From Tessaracoccus aquimaris (GTDB taxonomy: Bacteria > Actinomycetota > Actinomycetes > Propionibacteriales > Propionibacteriaceae), in assembly GCF_001997345.1 (NCBI RefSeq), contig NZ_CP019606.1:1426001-1490000 (forward strand): DNA of 64,000 bases. Direction: 5' to 3'. A program made the translations under genes and the position numbers. Below the pieces are notes generated by a model. It worked only from the letters and a program-made list of their open reading frames with translations. It was not told where the DNA came from and searched no databases. Shown piece by piece: positions 8,517 to 16,661 of the stretch; position 1 is the first letter of the stretch; every line of letters begins with the position of its first letter.

Positions 8517-9563
8517 TCATGCGGGTCGGAAAGTCGTGGCGAGCAGCACGTGGACGGCGTCGATGTCGAACCGCGCTGAGGGGGTGCGCCCGATCAGCTT
8601 GTAGACGGCCTTCGGCCACAGAACGTGGATCCCGTCGACGAGGATCGCGCCGCCGATCAGCGGCCAGTCGGCGTCGATGAAGCACAGCACCCCCCTGACC
8701 GGCACCTGCTCCCCCACCACCTCGCGCACGACCGCCAACTGCTTGTGCATGCCCGCGAGTAGCTTGGTCGCGTCCCGTCGTCCGACCATCAACGTCCGCG
8801 TGACGGGGCGGAGCAGGCCGCCCTCGATGCGAAGCTCGGGGCGTCCCTTGTAGCGCTTCGCGTCGATCACCCAGATGCCGGACGGCGTGATCACCAGGTG
8901 GTCGATGTTGGCCCTGCTTCCGGGGATCAGACGGTCGTGCAGCGTGCGGAAGTCCGGGCCCGACCGCGCGTCGAGGGCCTTGCCCAGCTTCTCCTCCCCG
9001 ACTGCGCCGGTCACCCACGCCTTCGTGGACTGCTTCTCGTCGCGCAGGAAGAGGGCGACGGGCGCGAGCCGGCCCCATTCGTCGCGCACCCGCTGCTCGT
9101 CGCGCGTCTTGCGGCGCTCGTACTCGCGCCGGGCGGAGGCGCCCGCGACACTGACGCCGAGGTCATCCGCCGCCTCCTCTGGTGCGGCGGGGGCGTCGTG
9201 GACCACCGACGCGCCGTGCGGCAACGCCCGCAGCGAGGCTGGGCCATCCGGTTCGGGGCCATCCGGTTCAGCGGCGTCCTGTTCGGGGCCGTCCGTGGCG
9301 GGCCCGTGCCCATCCTTGGCCGTGTCGATGGAGCGGGCGCGCCGCGGCGGCGAGGCGACATCGTCAGGCGCTTGGCGCACCGCGTGGAGGTGGGCCTCCG
9401 GATCGGCGTCGGGGGTCGGAACACAGGTCACACAGCGCACCGTCTTCATGGCCCGCTCGTAGACCGCAACGCTTCGCGCCTCGAGTTCGGTCCCGCACAC
9501 CCGGCAGGTGCCCGCGTAGCGCAGTCTCATTCGCTTGTCTGTCAGGCTGGCCGCTTCCGGCAT
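8517..9563 (-). CDS. NERD-domain protein with N-terminal Cys4 motif
   Basis: A 348-residue protein. The ATG at 9563 is preceded by GAGGAG at a good distance. Residues 15-50 hold a possible zinc site (CRVCGTELEARS ... VRCVTC), with two CxxC pairs. A low-complexity acidic/proline linker (repeats of PDGPEPDGP type) separates it from a basic region with REYERRKTRDEQRVRDEW. The C-terminal half is a NERD domain: GAVGEEKLGKALDARSG, then TLHDRLIPGSRANIDHLVITPSGIWVIDAK. NERD domains are nuclease-related folds; the E, D and D-x-K positions (NIDHLV ... VIDAKRY) look intact. Function is unknown; it could be a DNA-processing protein. A 119-bp gap separates it from the LacI start. Confidence 0.8.
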   Translation of the reverse strand: MPEAASLTDKRMRLRYAGTCRVCGTELEARSVAVYERAMKTVRCVTCVPTPDADPEAHLHAVRQAPDDVASPPRRARSIDTAKDGHGPATDGPEQDAAEPDGPEPDGPASLRALPHGASVVHDAPAAPEEAADDLGVSVAGASARREYERRKTRDEQRVRDEWGRLAPVALFLRDEKQSTKAWVTGAVGEEKLGKALDARSGPDFRTLHDRLIPGSRANIDHLVITPSGIWVIDAKRYKGRPELRIEGGLLRPVTRTLMVGRRDATKLLAGMHKQLAVVREVVGEQVPVRGVLCFIDADWPLIGGAILVDGIHVLWPKAVYKLIGRTPSARFDIDAVHVLLATTFRPA

Positions 9564-9669
9564 CGCGTCTCCTCGTTGATGACGCGGACAACCTAGCAGC
9601 GACGAGGCGGGCGTGTGGCTGCGGGTGGCTTGTATGGTTCGACTCGTTGTCGAGGGCGAGGAGCCTGCC

Positions 9670-10197
9670 GTGAACCTGCTGCTGCGCCTGGCGTGGATCC
9701 TGCTGACCCACCGTAGGAGGGGTCCGCTGGGGATCTGGGACGAGGCGGTCACACCGATGATGGTCGCGCCGACCGATCTGGACCCGCTGCTGCACATGAA
9801 CAACGGCAAGTACCTGTCACTGATGGACCTCGGTCGGGTCGACCTGATGGTCCGCGCCGGCCTGTGGCCGCGGCTGAACGCCCTTGGCTGGTACCCGGTG
9901 GTGGCGGCGCAGACGATCACCTACCGGCGATCCCTCAATCCGCTGCAGCGCTTCGACCTCGTCACCCGTGTCATCGGCTTCGACGACCGGGCCGTCTACG
10001 TCGAGCAGAGCTTCCGTCGCGGGGGCCGCATCCACGCAAGCGCCATCGTCAAGGCGCGGTTCCTGAAGAAGACCGGCGGCAGCGTCGGCATCGAGGAACT
10101 GCTGTCGCTGACCGGGCCGGCGCCGGCCGACCTGACGCTCCCCACCTGGGTCGAGGAGTGGAGCTCCCGGTCCCGGATCCGGGAAAGCGCCACGTAG
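9670..10197 (+). CDS. Thioesterase-superfamily (hotdog) protein
   Basis: About 175 residues. The GTG at 9670 (VNLLLRLAWILLTHRRR) follows a GGCGAGGAG site and is preferred to an upstream start. The body has the 4HBT/FadM-like pattern: VAPTDLDPLLHMNNGKYLSLMDLGRVDLM, in which the Asp and the HMNN segment match the catalytic helix of acyl-CoA thioesterases, and then TYRRSLNPLQRFDLVTRV. The hydrophobic N-terminus may lie along the membrane. The acyl substrate is not predictable. Divergent from the NERD gene, and followed after 52 bp by the ribokinase. Confidence 0.82.
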   Translation: MNLLLRLAWILLTHRRRGPLGIWDEAVTPMMVAPTDLDPLLHMNNGKYLSLMDLGRVDLMVRAGLWPRLNALGWYPVVAAQTITYRRSLNPLQRFDLVTRVIGFDDRAVYVEQSFRRGGRIHASAIVKARFLKKTGGSVGIEELLSLTGPAPADLTLPTWVEEWSSRSRIRESAT

Positions 10198-10249
10198 GAT
10201 CGGGGTTGACCGGCGGTTGGGCCGGGCTGCAGCGTCGCGGGAGGCACAC

Positions 10250-11164
10250 ATGGACATCGCCGTCATCGGGTCGAACATGGTGGATCTGATCAGCTACATC
10301 ACCAGGATGCCCGCCGAGGGAGAGACCATCGAGGCGCCGGACTTCGCGCTCGGCTGCGGAGGCAAGGGCGCCAACCAAGCGGTCGCGGCCGCACGGCTCG
10401 GCTCCGAGGTGCTGATGGTGACCCGCGTCGGCGACGACCTGTTCGCGGCCAACACCGTCGCCAACTTCGAGGCCAACGGCATCGACACCACGTTCGTGCT
10501 GCCCACGGTCGGCACCTCGGGCGTCGCGCCGATATTCGTCGACGAGCAGTCCCGCAACTCGATCATCATCGTCAAGGGAGCCAACGCGTCGCTGACCCCC
10601 GCCGACCTTGAGGCCGCGGAGGCAGAGATCGCCCGGTGCCGCCTGATCGTGGTGCAACTGGAGATCCCCATCGAGACCGTGCACGCCGCGATCGACCTCG
10701 CGGTGCGCCTCGACGTGCCCATCCTGCTCAACCCCGCCCCCGCCACGCACGGACTCGACTACGCGCGGGTCGCACAGTGCGAGTACTTCGTCCCGAACGA
10801 GACCGAACTTGCGACCCTGACGGGGATGCCTGCTGGCACCACCAACGAGATCACCGCGGCGGCAGCGGCGCTGATCGAGAAGGGCTGCCGCAACGTGATC
10901 GTCACGCTCGGCTCGCGCGGCGTGCTGTGGGTCAGCACCGACGGCGAGGTGTTGATCCCGCAGGACAACCCGGTCGAGGCGGTCGACACCACCGGCGCGG
11001 GTGACGCGTTCATCGGCTGCTTCGCGCACGAGGTGACCCACGGTTCGACAGTGCACGACGCGCTGGTCGCCGCCAACGCCTACGCGGCCAACTCGGTCAC
11101 CAAGCGCGGCACCCAGACCTCCTACGCCAGCCGGGAGGACTTCACCGCCTGGCGTCGGGCCTGA
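10250..11164 (+). CDS. rbsK: Ribokinase-like PfkB-family sugar kinase
   Basis: A 304-residue PfkB kinase. The ATG at 10250 follows GGGAGG and gives MDIAVIGSNMVDLISY. The first PfkB signature region is LGCGGKGANQAVAAARLG, with the GGKGAN typical of ribokinase, and the C-terminal signature is VDTTGAGDAFIGCFAHEV, where the GAGD Asp is the catalytic base. NPAPA and VPNETELATLTG match the nucleotide and substrate region of ribokinases. It probably phosphorylates ribose or another sugar at the terminal hydroxyl; the exact sugar is inferred only. No ribose transporter or rbsD is adjacent. The neighbouring regulator and the aldolase/DhaKL genes suggest a broader sugar-use cluster. Confidence 0.85.
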   Translation: MDIAVIGSNMVDLISYITRMPAEGETIEAPDFALGCGGKGANQAVAAARLGSEVLMVTRVGDDLFAANTVANFEANGIDTTFVLPTVGTSGVAPIFVDEQSRNSIIIVKGANASLTPADLEAAEAEIARCRLIVVQLEIPIETVHAAIDLAVRLDVPILLNPAPATHGLDYARVAQCEYFVPNETELATLTGMPAGTTNEITAAAAALIEKGCRNVIVTLGSRGVLWVSTDGEVLIPQDNPVEAVDTTGAGDAFIGCFAHEVTHGSTVHDALVAANAYAANSVTKRGTQTSYASREDFTAWRRA

Positions 11165-11196
11165 CGACACCGTGCACGGACCGGGTCACCCGCCGC

Positions 11197-11209
11197 GGGT
11201 AGTCTCCCC
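11197..11209. promoter_or_regulatory. Candidate weak dyad upstream of hybrid regulator
   Basis: GGGTAGTCTCCCC lies 59 bp before the regulator start and resembles the better dyad GGGGTAATTCCCC at 13070. It could be an autoregulatory site. The match is short and in GC-rich DNA, so this is tentative. Confidence 0.25.
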
Positions 11210-11267
11210 TCTCCTCGCCTCGCCCCGTGAGCGGGTTTCGTAGGCTGATGCGGGTGAGGAGCATGCG

Positions 11268-13037
11268 ATGGATGCAGCACCCGAGGCCCGCCGCGAACCG
11301 GGCGACCGCGCGTCTCTCGAGACGCTGAGCCGGGTCGCGAGCAATCTCGCGATCGACACCCGTCTGGAGCCCCTCCTCGAACTGGTCCTCGGCAGCGCGG
11401 TGGCACTGCTCGGCTGCGAGAGCGGCTCGCTGAGCCTCGTCAGCCCCGAAAACACCGGCTATCGCAAGGTCGTGGACTTGGCGGCCGGCTGCCAGGCCGG
11501 GCGCGAGTTCCCGCTCAGCGAGGGGGTGACAGGCATCGTGGTGCGGACCCGCCGCGCGGTCACGTTCCGGCACTACGCCGACGTGCCGGGCGGGCACCTC
11601 GCCCCTGGAAGCGAACTGTTCGACCGTGCGGTGGTTGGTGCCCCGGTGCTGACCCGCTCCGGGGTCACTGGCGCGCTTGTCGTGTTCGCCGCCGACGCGC
11701 AACGCCTCTTCACGGACGAGGACGTCGAACTCCTGCAGCGCTTCGCGACGCACGCGGCGATCGCCATGACGAACGCCCGTCTGCACGCCGAGGCTGAGGC
11801 GAAGGCGCAGACGGCGGCGGTGCTCGCCGAGAGGGAGCGGGCGATGCTCGACCTGCACGACGCGCTGGGTCGTGGCCTGGCGACGGTGCTTGTCCGGCTC
11901 CGCGACGCCGAGCAGGCCGTGGCCGCCGGGGGCGACGTCGCGGAGGCGCTGCGCGACGCGCGGCGGTCGGCCGAGGCAGTGCTCGCCGACAGCCAGCGGG
12001 CCGCCTGGGCGCGGGTGGAGGTGCTGGACGGGCAGCCCCTGTCGGAGGCCATGCGCCTCGAACTCGAATGGACCCAGGCAATCGCAGGCGCCCAGACGTC
12101 CTTCCGGATCTTCGGCGACCCCCAACCCGTCGAGCCGGAGGTCGCCGCGCAACTGCTGCGGATCGTCCAGGAGAGCCTGACCAACGTGGCCCAGCACGCC
12201 GCGGCGACCCAGGTCCGTCTCGGCCTGGTGTACCTCAGCGACACCGTCGCCGTCATCGTCGAGGATGACGGCTGCGGCTTCGACCGCTCATCCGGGCGCC
12301 CCGTCGGTCGGGGCCTGGCGGGGCTCGTGGCCCGTGCGACCCAACTCGGCGGCGTCGTCCAACTGGACTCGACGCCTGGATGGGGAACGCGGGTGCGCGC
12401 CGACCTGCCGTACCGGGCCTCGCCCGACGTGCTGCTCGGCACCCCGCGCCAGCGCCTCGTCATCGTCCACGATCAGCCCGCCATGCGCGCTGGGCTCGTC
12501 GGCCTGCTCAGCCACCGGGAGCCGGGCGTCCAGGTCGTCGCGGAGATCGGAGAAGCGGTAGCCGCGGTGGAGGCCATCGCGCTGCTTGCACCCGACGTGG
12601 TGCTGCTCGGGTCGCGTGTGGCGCGCGAGGCCGACATCGACCTGATCTCGGCCCTGCACAGCACCGACCCCGATCTCCCCCTCATCGTGTACCTCGACGA
12701 GCCGACCAACCCGATGCTCGAGTGGGTCATGCCGGGGGTGCGTGGCATCGTGCCACGCGAGGCCGACGCGACAGAACTGGGGCGTGCCGTGGTCGCGGCG
12801 GCCCAGGGCGACGTGCTCGTCTTCAGCGGAATCCTGCGTCAACTCGGCGACGTGCCGCTGGGCGACCCGCTGACGGCACGGGAGCGGGAGGTTCTGGCTC
12901 TGCTGCGCGAGGGCCTCGCAGACAAGCAGATCGCGACGAGGCTCAGCATCTCCGTCAAGACTGTCGAGAAGCACGTCGGCGCGGTGCTGCGGAAGAACCG
13001 GGCCCGGAGCCGGACGGAACTGGTCGCCCGGGGGTGA
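11268..13037 (+). CDS. Single-chain GAF / histidine kinase / pseudo-receiver / LuxR regulator
   Basis: A 589-residue soluble protein joining modules normally found on separate sensor and regulator proteins. Residues 20-165 are a GAF domain. A HisKA_3 dimer domain contains DLHDALGRGLATVLVRL with the predicted phospho-accepting His197. The ATPase domain shows ESLTNVAQH (N box, about 302), EDDGCGFD and GRGLAGLVARA. Residues 396-510 are receiver-like but degenerate: the phosphoacceptor Asp of the usual VLLD motif is Gly448 (PDVVLLGSR), and the conserved Lys is Arg (GIVPREAD). A NarL-type helix-turn-helix closes the protein (LTAREREVLALLREGLADKQIA, about 535-589). No membrane segment is seen, so the signal is probably cytoplasmic. 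How the kinase talks to the DNA-binding end without the Asp is open. It stands just upstream of the aldolase operon, a likely target. Confidence 0.85.
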   Translation: MDAAPEARREPGDRASLETLSRVASNLAIDTRLEPLLELVLGSAVALLGCESGSLSLVSPENTGYRKVVDLAAGCQAGREFPLSEGVTGIVVRTRRAVTFRHYADVPGGHLAPGSELFDRAVVGAPVLTRSGVTGALVVFAADAQRLFTDEDVELLQRFATHAAIAMTNARLHAEAEAKAQTAAVLAERERAMLDLHDALGRGLATVLVRLRDAEQAVAAGGDVAEALRDARRSAEAVLADSQRAAWARVEVLDGQPLSEAMRLELEWTQAIAGAQTSFRIFGDPQPVEPEVAAQLLRIVQESLTNVAQHAAATQVRLGLVYLSDTVAVIVEDDGCGFDRSSGRPVGRGLAGLVARATQLGGVVQLDSTPGWGTRVRADLPYRASPDVLLGTPRQRLVIVHDQPAMRAGLVGLLSHREPGVQVVAEIGEAVAAVEAIALLAPDVVLLGSRVAREADIDLISALHSTDPDLPLIVYLDEPTNPMLEWVMPGVRGIVPREADATELGRAVVAAAQGDVLVFSGILRQLGDVPLGDPLTAREREVLALLREGLADKQIATRLSISVKTVEKHVGAVLRKNRARSRTELVARG

Positions 13038-13069
13038 TCCCTCCCCCATCCCCACCCGCATCCGGCGTG

Positions 13070-13082
13070 GGGGTAATTCCCC
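13070..13082. promoter_or_regulatory. Candidate LuxR/NarL-type operator, GGGGTAATTCCCC
   Basis: A 4-bp perfect GC dyad around TAATT, 65 bp before the aldolase start and directly upstream of a possible -35 (TTGAGG at 13084). It is placed where a transcription activator would bind. The adjacent LuxR-type regulator is the obvious candidate. Similar GGG-N-CCC dyads are known for DevR-like NarL regulators; the link here is inference. Confidence 0.4.
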
Positions 13083-13146
13083 ATTGAGGGTGAGGGCGCC
13101 CGCTTCATAGCGTGGTCCTTTGAGCCGGAGTTCCAGAGGAGACCTG

Positions 13147-14004
13147 ATGCCGACCGTGCCACTCTCAAAGATCCTCGCCCCCGCCTTCGAACAGCGCTAC
13201 GGAGTGCCAGCCGTCAACGTGTTCAACGCGTTGAGCATGGCTGCCGTGCTCGACGCTGCAGAGGAGGTCCGTTCCCCCGTCATCGTGCAGACCTCGGTCA
13301 AGACCGTCCGACAGGTCGGCTCGCCCGTGATCATGGCCATGTGGCGGGCGCTGACCCGTGACATCACGGTCCCCGTCGCGCTGCACCTTGATCACTGCCC
13401 CGACCGCGCCCTGATCACCGAGTGCCTGGAGGCGGGCTGGAACTCGGTGCTCTTCGACGCGCACCACCTGACTGTCGAGGAGAACCAGCGCCAGACGGTA
13501 GAGGTCGTCGCCGAGGCGCGCCGCCACGGGGCAGACGTCGAGGGCGAGATCGAGGCCATCACCGGCGTCGAGGACGGCCACGGCAGCGACGAACCGGGCG
13601 AGCGACAGAGCCTCGAGATCCAGGTGCGCTACCTGGAGGCGACCGGCGTCGACGTGTTCGCGCCCGCGCTCGGTAACGCGCACGGCATGTACAAGCAGGC
13701 CCCGACGCTCGACTTCGACCGGGTCAGCGCGCTCGTCGAGCGGCATCCGGTGCCGATCGCGCTGCACGGCGGATCGGGCCTCAGCGACGCGCAGTTCCAC
13801 GAGATGATCGCCCGGGGCACCGCGAAGGTGAACATCTCCACGGCGCTGAAGTTGGCGTTCATGGGCTCCGGCCTCGCGCACCTCAAGGAGTGCGAGACAA
13901 CGGGCAAATGGGAGCCGGTCCTGCTGTTCGCCGCGCAGGAGAGCGCGATGCGCGACCTGGTGACGGGACTGGCGCACACCTTCGGAAGCGCGGGAAGGGC
14001 CTGA
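13147..14004 (+). CDS. Class II ketose-bisphosphate aldolase
   Basis: A 285-residue zinc aldolase of the FbaA/GatY/IolJ superfamily. The ATG at 13147 follows GAGGAGACCTG. The zinc/catalytic motif LHLDHCPD is present, followed by SVLFDAHHLTVEENQ, the acidic GEIEAITGVEDG segment, LGNAHGMYK and LHGGSGLS with the downstream KVNISTALK that binds the phosphate. These define class II aldolases that cleave a ketose phosphate to dihydroxyacetone phosphate plus an aldehyde. Whether the substrate is fructose-1,6-bisphosphate, tagatose or another ketose phosphate cannot be settled; placement with dhaK/dhaL and a HAD phosphatase argues for a dedicated catabolic aldolase rather than the glycolytic one. Confidence 0.88.
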   Translation: MPTVPLSKILAPAFEQRYGVPAVNVFNALSMAAVLDAAEEVRSPVIVQTSVKTVRQVGSPVIMAMWRALTRDITVPVALHLDHCPDRALITECLEAGWNSVLFDAHHLTVEENQRQTVEVVAEARRHGADVEGEIEAITGVEDGHGSDEPGERQSLEIQVRYLEATGVDVFAPALGNAHGMYKQAPTLDFDRVSALVERHPVPIALHGGSGLSDAQFHEMIARGTAKVNISTALKLAFMGSGLAHLKECETTGKWEPVLLFAAQESAMRDLVTGLAHTFGSAGRA

Positions 14005-14005
14005 G

Positions 14006-14779
14006 ATGCCTGCCCTGATCTTCGACTGCGACGGCGTGCTCGCCGACACCGAACACGACGGGCACCTCCCCTCCTTCAACGAGGCGTTCGCGGAGTTCGG
14101 GCTCCCGATCGTCTGGACCGAGGACCAGTACGCCGACCTGCTCAAGGTGGGCGGCGGCAAGGAACGGATGGCGCTCAGCCTCACACCCGAGGTGTGCTCG
14201 GCCCACGGCTACCCCGGGGAGACGGGACGCGTCGAGTTGATCGCCGCCCTGCACCGCCGCAAGTCGGCCATCTTCCAGGAGCGGGCCCAGCGAGGCGACC
14301 TGCCCGCCCGCCCGGGCATCCGGCGACTGATCGCGTGGGCGCTGTCCGATGGCTGGACCGTCGCGGTGGCATCCACCTCCGCCGAGGACTCGGTGCGAGC
14401 GGTCCTGACTAACGCCGTCGGCAGTGAGCGGGCGGCGCAGTGCCATGTGTTCGCTGGCGACATCGTCGCCGCCAAGAAGCCTGCCCCCGACATCTACCTC
14501 AAGGTGCTCGACGATCTGGCGTTGGACCCCGCCTCCTGCCTCGTGGTCGAGGACAGCGGCATCGGGTGCGCTGCGGCCGTCGCGGCCGGGCTGACCACGC
14601 TCGTCACGACCAGTTACTTCACGGCCGGGGAGGACTTCACCAACGCGGCGCTGGTGCTGCCTCACCTCGGCGACCCCGACAACCCGCTTCCCGCCGGCCC
14701 GTCGCTCGGCGACCTCGCCGGACGGTTCGTCGAACTGCCCGACCTCGCCCGACTCATCGAGAGACAGGACCAGCCATGA
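14006..14779 (+). CDS. HAD-superfamily phosphatase, CbbY-like
   Basis: A 257-residue HAD hydrolase starting MPALIFDCDGVLADTE, which contains motif I (DxDG) with the nucleophile and acid/base Asp. A helical cap follows. Motif II is the Ser/Thr in VAVASTSAE, motif III the Lys in AAKKPAPDIYLKVL, and motif IV VVEDSGIGCAAA. This arrangement, with the KPAPDIYL segment, is that of CbbY/beta-phosphoglucomutase-like enzymes. CbbY enzymes remove phosphate from sugar bisphosphates, but no RuBisCO genes are in view, so a related sugar-phosphate is more likely. It starts one base after the aldolase stop and overlaps dhaL by ATGA, so all are cotranscribed. Confidence 0.85.
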   Translation: MPALIFDCDGVLADTEHDGHLPSFNEAFAEFGLPIVWTEDQYADLLKVGGGKERMALSLTPEVCSAHGYPGETGRVELIAALHRRKSAIFQERAQRGDLPARPGIRRLIAWALSDGWTVAVASTSAEDSVRAVLTNAVGSERAAQCHVFAGDIVAAKKPAPDIYLKVLDDLALDPASCLVVEDSGIGCAAAVAAGLTTLVTTSYFTAGEDFTNAALVLPHLGDPDNPLPAGPSLGDLAGRFVELPDLARLIERQDQP

Positions 14780-15411
14780 GCGGCACCATCACCGACGTCG
14801 AACGCGTCGTCCACACCCTTTCTCAGGTCGTCGTCGCCAACGAGAAGTACTTCGGCGAGTTGGACGCCGTGGTCGGCGACGGCGACTTCGGCTACTCCCT
14901 GGCCCGCGGCTTCGAGATCGTGCTGAAGAACTGGGACGGCTACGACCGGGGCGACCCGGGCGTCTTCGTCACGAAGGTCGCCATGACGCTGTCCAGCCGG
15001 ATCGGCGGCACCTCCGGCCCGATCTGGGGCACCGCGCTGCTGCGGATGGGCATGGCGTTGAAGGGGTCGCCCACCTTCGAGGCGGCCGACGTCGTGCGGG
15101 GCCTGCGCGCCGCCATCGAGGGCATCAAGACCCGAGGGCAGGCCGAACTGGGCGAGAAGACGCTGCTCGACGCGCTCTCCCCCGCCACCGACGCCCTCGA
15201 GGCTGCCATCGCGGACGGGGCGAACCAGTCCGAGGCGATGCGCGCCTTTGCGACCACCGCCCGCGGCGCCGCCGAGGCGACCTCCACCATGCAGGCGATG
15301 CGCGGCCGTGCCGCCTACACCGGAGAACGCAGCATCGGCTCGGTCGACGCAGGCGCGATGGCCGTCGCCGTCCTCGCCGAGGCCCTCGCAGACACCTGGC
15401 CCATCGACTGA
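14776..15411 (+). CDS. dhaL: Dihydroxyacetone kinase subunit L-like (DAK2 domain)
   Basis: A 211-residue DhaL/DAK2 protein. It provides the nucleotide-binding half of a dihydroxyacetone-type kinase. The metal-binding segment reads LDAVVGDGDFGYSLARGF; the Asp residues that hold Mg are kept, but the His usual in GDxDH is Phe. SSRIGGTSGPIWGTALLRMG and MRGRAAYTGERSIGSVDAGA are the typical later motifs (the last resembling the GRASYLGERS of other DAK2 domains). It overlaps the HAD gene and precedes dhaK by 28 bp. With no DhaM in view, the kinase may use ATP directly or a PTS partner elsewhere. Confidence 0.88.
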   Translation: MSGTITDVERVVHTLSQVVVANEKYFGELDAVVGDGDFGYSLARGFEIVLKNWDGYDRGDPGVFVTKVAMTLSSRIGGTSGPIWGTALLRMGMALKGSPTFEAADVVRGLRAAIEGIKTRGQAELGEKTLLDALSPATDALEAAIADGANQSEAMRAFATTARGAAEATSTMQAMRGRAAYTGERSIGSVDAGAMAVAVLAEALADTWPID

Positions 15412-15439
15412 TCCCTCACCACCGTCAAAGGAGACACCC

Positions 15440-16435
15440 ATGAAGAAGTTCGTCAACGACCCCCAGGCCTTCGTTCCCGAGATGCTCAAGGGCATCGCGT
15501 TGGCCAACCCCGACACCATCGTCTACGTGCCCGAGTACAACCTCATCATGCGCGCCGACGCCCCGAACCAGGACAAGGTGAGCATCGTGCAGGGCTCGGG
15601 CTCCGGGCACGAACCCGCGCACGTGATGGTCGTCGGTAAGGGCATGCTCGACGCGGCCTGCCCGGGCGATGTGTTCGCCGCCCCGCCCGCAGAGTACGTC
15701 TACGAGACGGCGAAGCGGGTCGCCTCAGCCAAGGGCGTCCTCCTGCTGGTCAACAACTACACCGGCGACCGGATGGCGTTCGAGATGGCCCAGGAGATGG
15801 CCGAGGCCGACGGCATCGTGTGCGACACGCTGTTCATCAACGACGACGTCGCGGTGCAGGACTCCCTGTACACCGTCGGGCGGCGCGGGGTCGCGGGGAA
15901 CTTCTTCGTGATGAAGGCCTGCGGCGCGCTCGCCGAGGAGGGCGCAAGCCTCGCAGAGGTCAAGGCGATCGGCGAGCGGGTCAACTCGGTGACAAGGACC
16001 ATGGGCATCGCGCTGACGGCGTGCACGCCGCCCGCGAAGGGCAGCCCGCTGTTCGAGTTGGGCGACAACGAGATGGAGATCGGCGTGGGCATCCACGGCG
16101 AGCCCGGCCGCCGTCGCGCCGACCTTGTCCCCGCGGACGACATCGTCGCCGAACTGCTCGACGCGGTCGTGCCCGACCTGCCGTTCGTGTCAGGTGACCG
16201 GGTCGCGTTGATGATCAACGGCCTGGGCGGCACCCCGATCAGCGAGTTGTACCTGCTCTTCGGCATCGCGGCCCAGAGGCTGGAGGACATGGGCATCACC
16301 GTCGCACGAAGCTACGTAGGCAACTACTGCACGTCGCTGGAGATGGCCGGCGCATCCCTGACCCTTGTCAAACTCGACGAGGAGATCGAGCGCCTGCTCG
16401 AGGCCCCCGCCGAGATCGTGAACAGGATCTTCTAG
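15440..16435 (+). CDS. dhaK: Dihydroxyacetone kinase subunit K-like
   Basis: A 331-residue DhaK protein with a strong AAAGGAGAC ribosome binding site. VSIVQGSGSGHEPAHVMVVGKGMLDAA is the substrate pocket region, LLLVNNYTGDRMAFEMA the second one, and GVGIHGEPGRRR carries the His that covalently binds the carbonyl of the substrate. INGLGGTPISELYLLF matches the C-terminal domain. Substrates of the family include dihydroxyacetone and, in some paralogues, C4 ketoses such as erythrulose. It ends the operon aldolase-HAD-dhaL-dhaK, which would deliver a 1-phosphorylated ketose to the aldolase; the true substrate is inferred, not shown. Confidence 0.9.
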   Translation: MKKFVNDPQAFVPEMLKGIALANPDTIVYVPEYNLIMRADAPNQDKVSIVQGSGSGHEPAHVMVVGKGMLDAACPGDVFAAPPAEYVYETAKRVASAKGVLLLVNNYTGDRMAFEMAQEMAEADGIVCDTLFINDDVAVQDSLYTVGRRGVAGNFFVMKACGALAEEGASLAEVKAIGERVNSVTRTMGIALTACTPPAKGSPLFELGDNEMEIGVGIHGEPGRRRADLVPADDIVAELLDAVVPDLPFVSGDRVALMINGLGGTPISELYLLFGIAAQRLEDMGITVARSYVGNYCTSLEMAGASLTLVKLDEEIERLLEAPAEIVNRIF

Positions 16436-16502
16436 ACGGGGGCGGTCGTGTCGGCGCCGGCCTCGGCGCGCCGCTTGGGCGGCGAAGCTCCCACGCGGGT
16501 CT

Positions 16503-16525
16503 GGTGCGAGGCACTCCCTCGCACC
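16503..16525. terminator. Hairpin between dhaK and tRNA-Leu
   Basis: GGTGCGAGG-cactc-CCTCGCACC forms a perfect 9-bp stem with a 5-base loop. It sits between the convergent dhaK and tRNA-Leu genes and could stop transcription from either side, though neither flank has a T run. Confidence 0.5.
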
Positions 16526-16577
16526 GGGCCGAGGTCTGGCGTCGACCGTCGGGTCGAGTCGATGGATGTTGTTCGGG

Positions 16578-16661
16578 TGCCCGCCCCGGGAGTCGAACCC
16601 GGACGTCCGTCAGGACACCGGTTTCTGAGACCGGTGCGTCTACCAGTTCCGCCAGGCGGGC
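16578..16661 (-). tRNA. tRNA-Leu (anticodon CAG)
   Basis: On the minus strand the acceptor stem GCCCGCC pairs with GGCGGGC, the D-arm reads TGGCGGAACTGGTAGACGC, and the anticodon stem CCGGT/ACCGG holds a loop with CAG. A class II variable arm (TGTCCTGACGGACG) and T-arm CCGGGTTCGACTCCCGG follow. The discriminator is A and CCA is not encoded. It marks the left edge of the accessory block. Confidence 0.95.
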
